A DNA stretch of 64,000 bases from assembly GCA_028820325.1 (NCBI GenBank), contig JAPPJO010000090.1:1-64000 (forward strand), in the 5' to 3' direction. Below the pieces are notes generated by a model. The model saw only the letters and a list, made by a program, of their open reading frames with translations. It did no database searches and was not told the origin of the DNA. Positions within the stretch are counted from its first letter, which is position 1. The number at the start of each line of letters is the position of its first letter. The translations under genes were made by a program, and so were the position numbers. Origin of the DNA: Gammaproteobacteria bacterium (GTDB lineage: Bacteria; Gemmatimonadota; Gemmatimonadetes; Longimicrobiales; Gaopeijiaceae). Below, piece by piece: positions 62,741 to 64,000 of the stretch.

Positions 62741-63478
62741 CTACCCCCCGCCGGCCAGATAGTCGAGCATGGCCGCGATGCTCGCCTCGGCGGCGTCGCG
62801 CAACCGCGGCGGCAGGTCGTCTCCGTAGATTGTGGTCACCAGTTGCGCCGGCGTCGCGGCGGGGTGATCGCGCTGCGCCTGCCCCGCCTGTTCGATGCGG
62901 GCAAGGCGATGCTCGCGGTAGGCCGCGAGCGCCCCCGGCACATTCTCGATCGGAGGCCCGTGCGCCGAGTAGATCACCCTGGGCGCCAGAGCCTCGATCC
63001 GCTCCAGCGACCGCAGGTAGTCGCGCACGCACCCCGGATACTCCCCCACCCAGGTTGTGCTGCCCTCGCCGAGCATCAGGTCGCCCGCGAACAGCGCCCG
63101 CGCGCGCGGCCAATGGAAACACAGGTGCTCGGCGCAGTGCCCCGGCGTGTCCACGGCGAGCAACTCACCCTGGTCGGTCTCGACCGCGGCACCGTCGCCG
63201 AGCGGGCCATCCGCGCCCCGGCACGGCCCGAGCAATGGGGCTCCCAGCGCGTCCGCCAGGGCGCGGGCGCAGCCGGAGTGGTCGGCATGGTCGTGGGTTA
63301 CCAGCACGGCGACTCGGCGCGCACCCGCCACGGCGGCCCGGAGCGCACGCAGGTGGCCGGGATCGTCAGGGCCGGGATCGATGACCGCCGCCTCTTCGCG
63401 CCCGACGATGTACGTCCGGGTCCCGTCGAGGGTGAACGGCCCCGGGTTGGCTGCCGTGAAGACGCGAGGGCGGGTCAT
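62741..63478 (-). CDS. MBL-fold metallo-hydrolase (LACTB2/glyoxalase-II-like)
   Basis: 245 aa from ATG 63478; the frame extends upstream to 63583 without domain content. The metallo-beta-lactamase metal motif is VLVTHDHADHSGC, followed by TPGHCAEHLCFHW, LFAGDLMLGEG and the terminal YSAHGPPIENV. A short helical C-terminal domain is like that of LACTB2-type RNA/acyl hydrolases. It binds two metal ions and hydrolyses thioesters, phosphodiesters or lactones; which one cannot be told. It is about 80 bp upstream of glcD in the same direction, and cysteine-poor. Confidence 0.9.
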   Translation of the reverse strand: MTRPRVFTAANPGPFTLDGTRTYIVGREEAAVIDPGPDDPGHLRALRAAVAGARRVAVLVTHDHADHSGCARALADALGAPLLGPCRGADGPLGDGAAVETDQGELLAVDTPGHCAEHLCFHWPRARALFAGDLMLGEGSTTWVGEYPGCVRDYLRSLERIEALAPRVIYSAHGPPIENVPGALAAYREHRLARIEQAGQAQRDHPAATPAQLVTTIYGDDLPPRLRDAAEASIAAMLDYLAGGG

Positions 63479-63539
63479 GGCGCGCGCGGATCGGTCCCGC
63501 CCACGGTCATGCCCGGGACAGCTCGATGGTCGCTGTCCG

Positions 63540-64000
63540 CTAGCGTCGCTCGTGCACGAACTGCTCGGCGAGCTTGTCGGCAATCATCTGCACGGCCAGC
63601 TCGATGTCGTCGCTGAATGCCGCTGGCGTACGGCTGTCGATGTCGATCTGCCCGAAGATCTCCTTGCCCGCCCGGATCAGGACCACGAGCTCGGATTTCA
63701 CGCTGGGATTGCACGAGAGGTAGTTGTCGACCGCGCCCACGTCGGGCACGTTCTGGTTCTTGCCGGTCGCCACGGCGGTGCCGCACACGCCCGTGCCCAC
63801 GGGAATCTTCGCGTGTTCGGTGCTGGCCCCGATGTAGTTGTGGAGCCAGAGTTCATCCTCGTCCTCGCCCAGCAGATAGACGCCGACCCAGTCGAAGTTG
63901 TCGGTCCGGGAAAGTCCCCGAACCGCGTGACGCAGGAGGGCATCCGACAGGTAGCCCTGCTCTCTCAGGCGCTGCAGGTCGCCGAGCAATTCAACGGTGT
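63540..64000 (-). CDS. GAF protein of the free-Met-(R)-sulfoxide reductase type, 5' end missing
   Basis: The frame is open to the window edge (upstream codons read Thr-Val-Glu before a TTG at 63989), so the true start is probably beyond 64000. The visible 150 residues are one GAF domain: FDWVGVYLLGEDEDELWLHN, IPVGTGVCGTAVATGKNQNVPDV, NYLSCNPSVKSELVVLI and IFGQIDIDS. This matches free-methionine-(R)-sulfoxide reductases, where the Cys of the CNPSVKSE-type motif attacks the sulfoxide and an earlier Cys resolves. Here Cys in GVCG and the catalytic Cys are kept, while the third family Cys is not seen. It likely protects against oxidation in the cytoplasm. Confidence 0.83.
   Translation of the reverse strand, partial: TVELLGDLQRLREQGYLSDALLRHAVRGLSRTDNFDWVGVYLLGEDEDELWLHNYIGASTEHAKIPVGTGVCGTAVATGKNQNVPDVGAVDNYLSCNPSVKSELVVLIRAGKEIFGQIDIDSRTPAAFSDDIELAVQMIADKLAEQFVHERR

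Noticed and set aside
61079..63616. An 845-codon plus-strand frame
   Set aside because: It is antisense to glcD and the MBL hydrolase, both of which have complete motifs.

Overview
The window is a dense, high-GC (about 65-70% by eye) bacterial chromosome segment. It encodes many secreted lipoproteins, large secreted peptidases and amidases, Tat-exported enzymes, a TonB-dependent receptor and periplasmic beta-propeller proteins, so the host is Gram-negative. The gene content (S9 peptidases, creatininase-like and amidase clusters, a propeller/amidohydrolase fusion, a DUF2723 membrane protein, ATGA/GTGA-coupled genes) resembles Gemmatimonadota-type genomes. That placement is inference; there is no rRNA or marker gene here. 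I saw no tRNA, rRNA, CRISPR array, transposase or prophage.

Layout. 1-241: 5' end of an amidohydrolase lipoprotein. 449-10926 (minus): a metal-handling operon read right to left, with a CDF exporter, an outer-membrane channel, an adaptor, an RND pump, a small Cys/His protein, a TonB receptor and a His/acid-rich lipoprotein. It is probably closed by a hairpin at 388-418. 11330-19431: secreted amide/cyclic-amide hydrolases, namely a creatininase-like protein, a Tat/lipoprotein amidase, a tandem-duplicated creatininase fusion and a 1121-aa beta-propeller/amidohydrolase. 19629-29633: small membrane protein, YdeI-like protein, GMC oxidoreductase with its small subunit, divergent Tat-exported sugar-isomerase-like TIM barrel, GYD protein, D-2-hydroxyacid dehydrogenase, M14 carboxypeptidase and ketopantoate-reductase-like enzyme. 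29670-35103 (minus): LVIVD/Ig protein, YVTN propeller and DUF2723 protein in one coupled operon. 35186-39550 (minus): DUF481 outer-membrane protein, rhodanese, 10-formyl-THF-hydrolase-like protein and S9 peptidase.

40178-43689 (minus) is a coupled two-gene cassette that looks different from its surroundings: a RecQ-like helicase fused to a C-terminal phosphoribosyltransferase domain, followed by a DprA-like Rossmann protein with a terminal winged helix. It is a candidate anti-phage or DNA-uptake module. 43779-50797: amidase, 3-hydroxyisobutyrate-dehydrogenase-type enzyme, penicillin acylase, a hypothetical protein and a Tat-exported epimerase.

51457-53189 (plus) holds the most striking item. 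It is a MerB-like organomercurial lyase whose frame is interrupted by one UGA at the position of the second catalytic cysteine. The UGA is followed at the right distance by a SECIS-like hairpin, and the frame then runs to a stop that overlaps (ATGA) the next gene, a cyanophycinase-like lipoprotein. I read it as a candidate selenocysteine-containing MerB. 53190-64000: class III aminotransferase plus methylmalonate-semialdehyde dehydrogenase, a DPP-IV-like peptidase, a DsbD-type membrane protein with a thioredoxin, glycolate-oxidase-type GlcD/GlcE, an MBL-fold hydrolase and a GAF protein of the free-methionine-sulfoxide-reductase type.

Most exported proteins would hydrolyse peptides, amides and N-acyl compounds outside the cytoplasm, while the cytoplasmic dehydrogenases, aminotransferase and reductases would process small acids. 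Starts were chosen from ATG/GTG codons with a visible Shine-Dalgarno, signal peptide or 1-7 bp coupling, and several differ from the longest possible frame.
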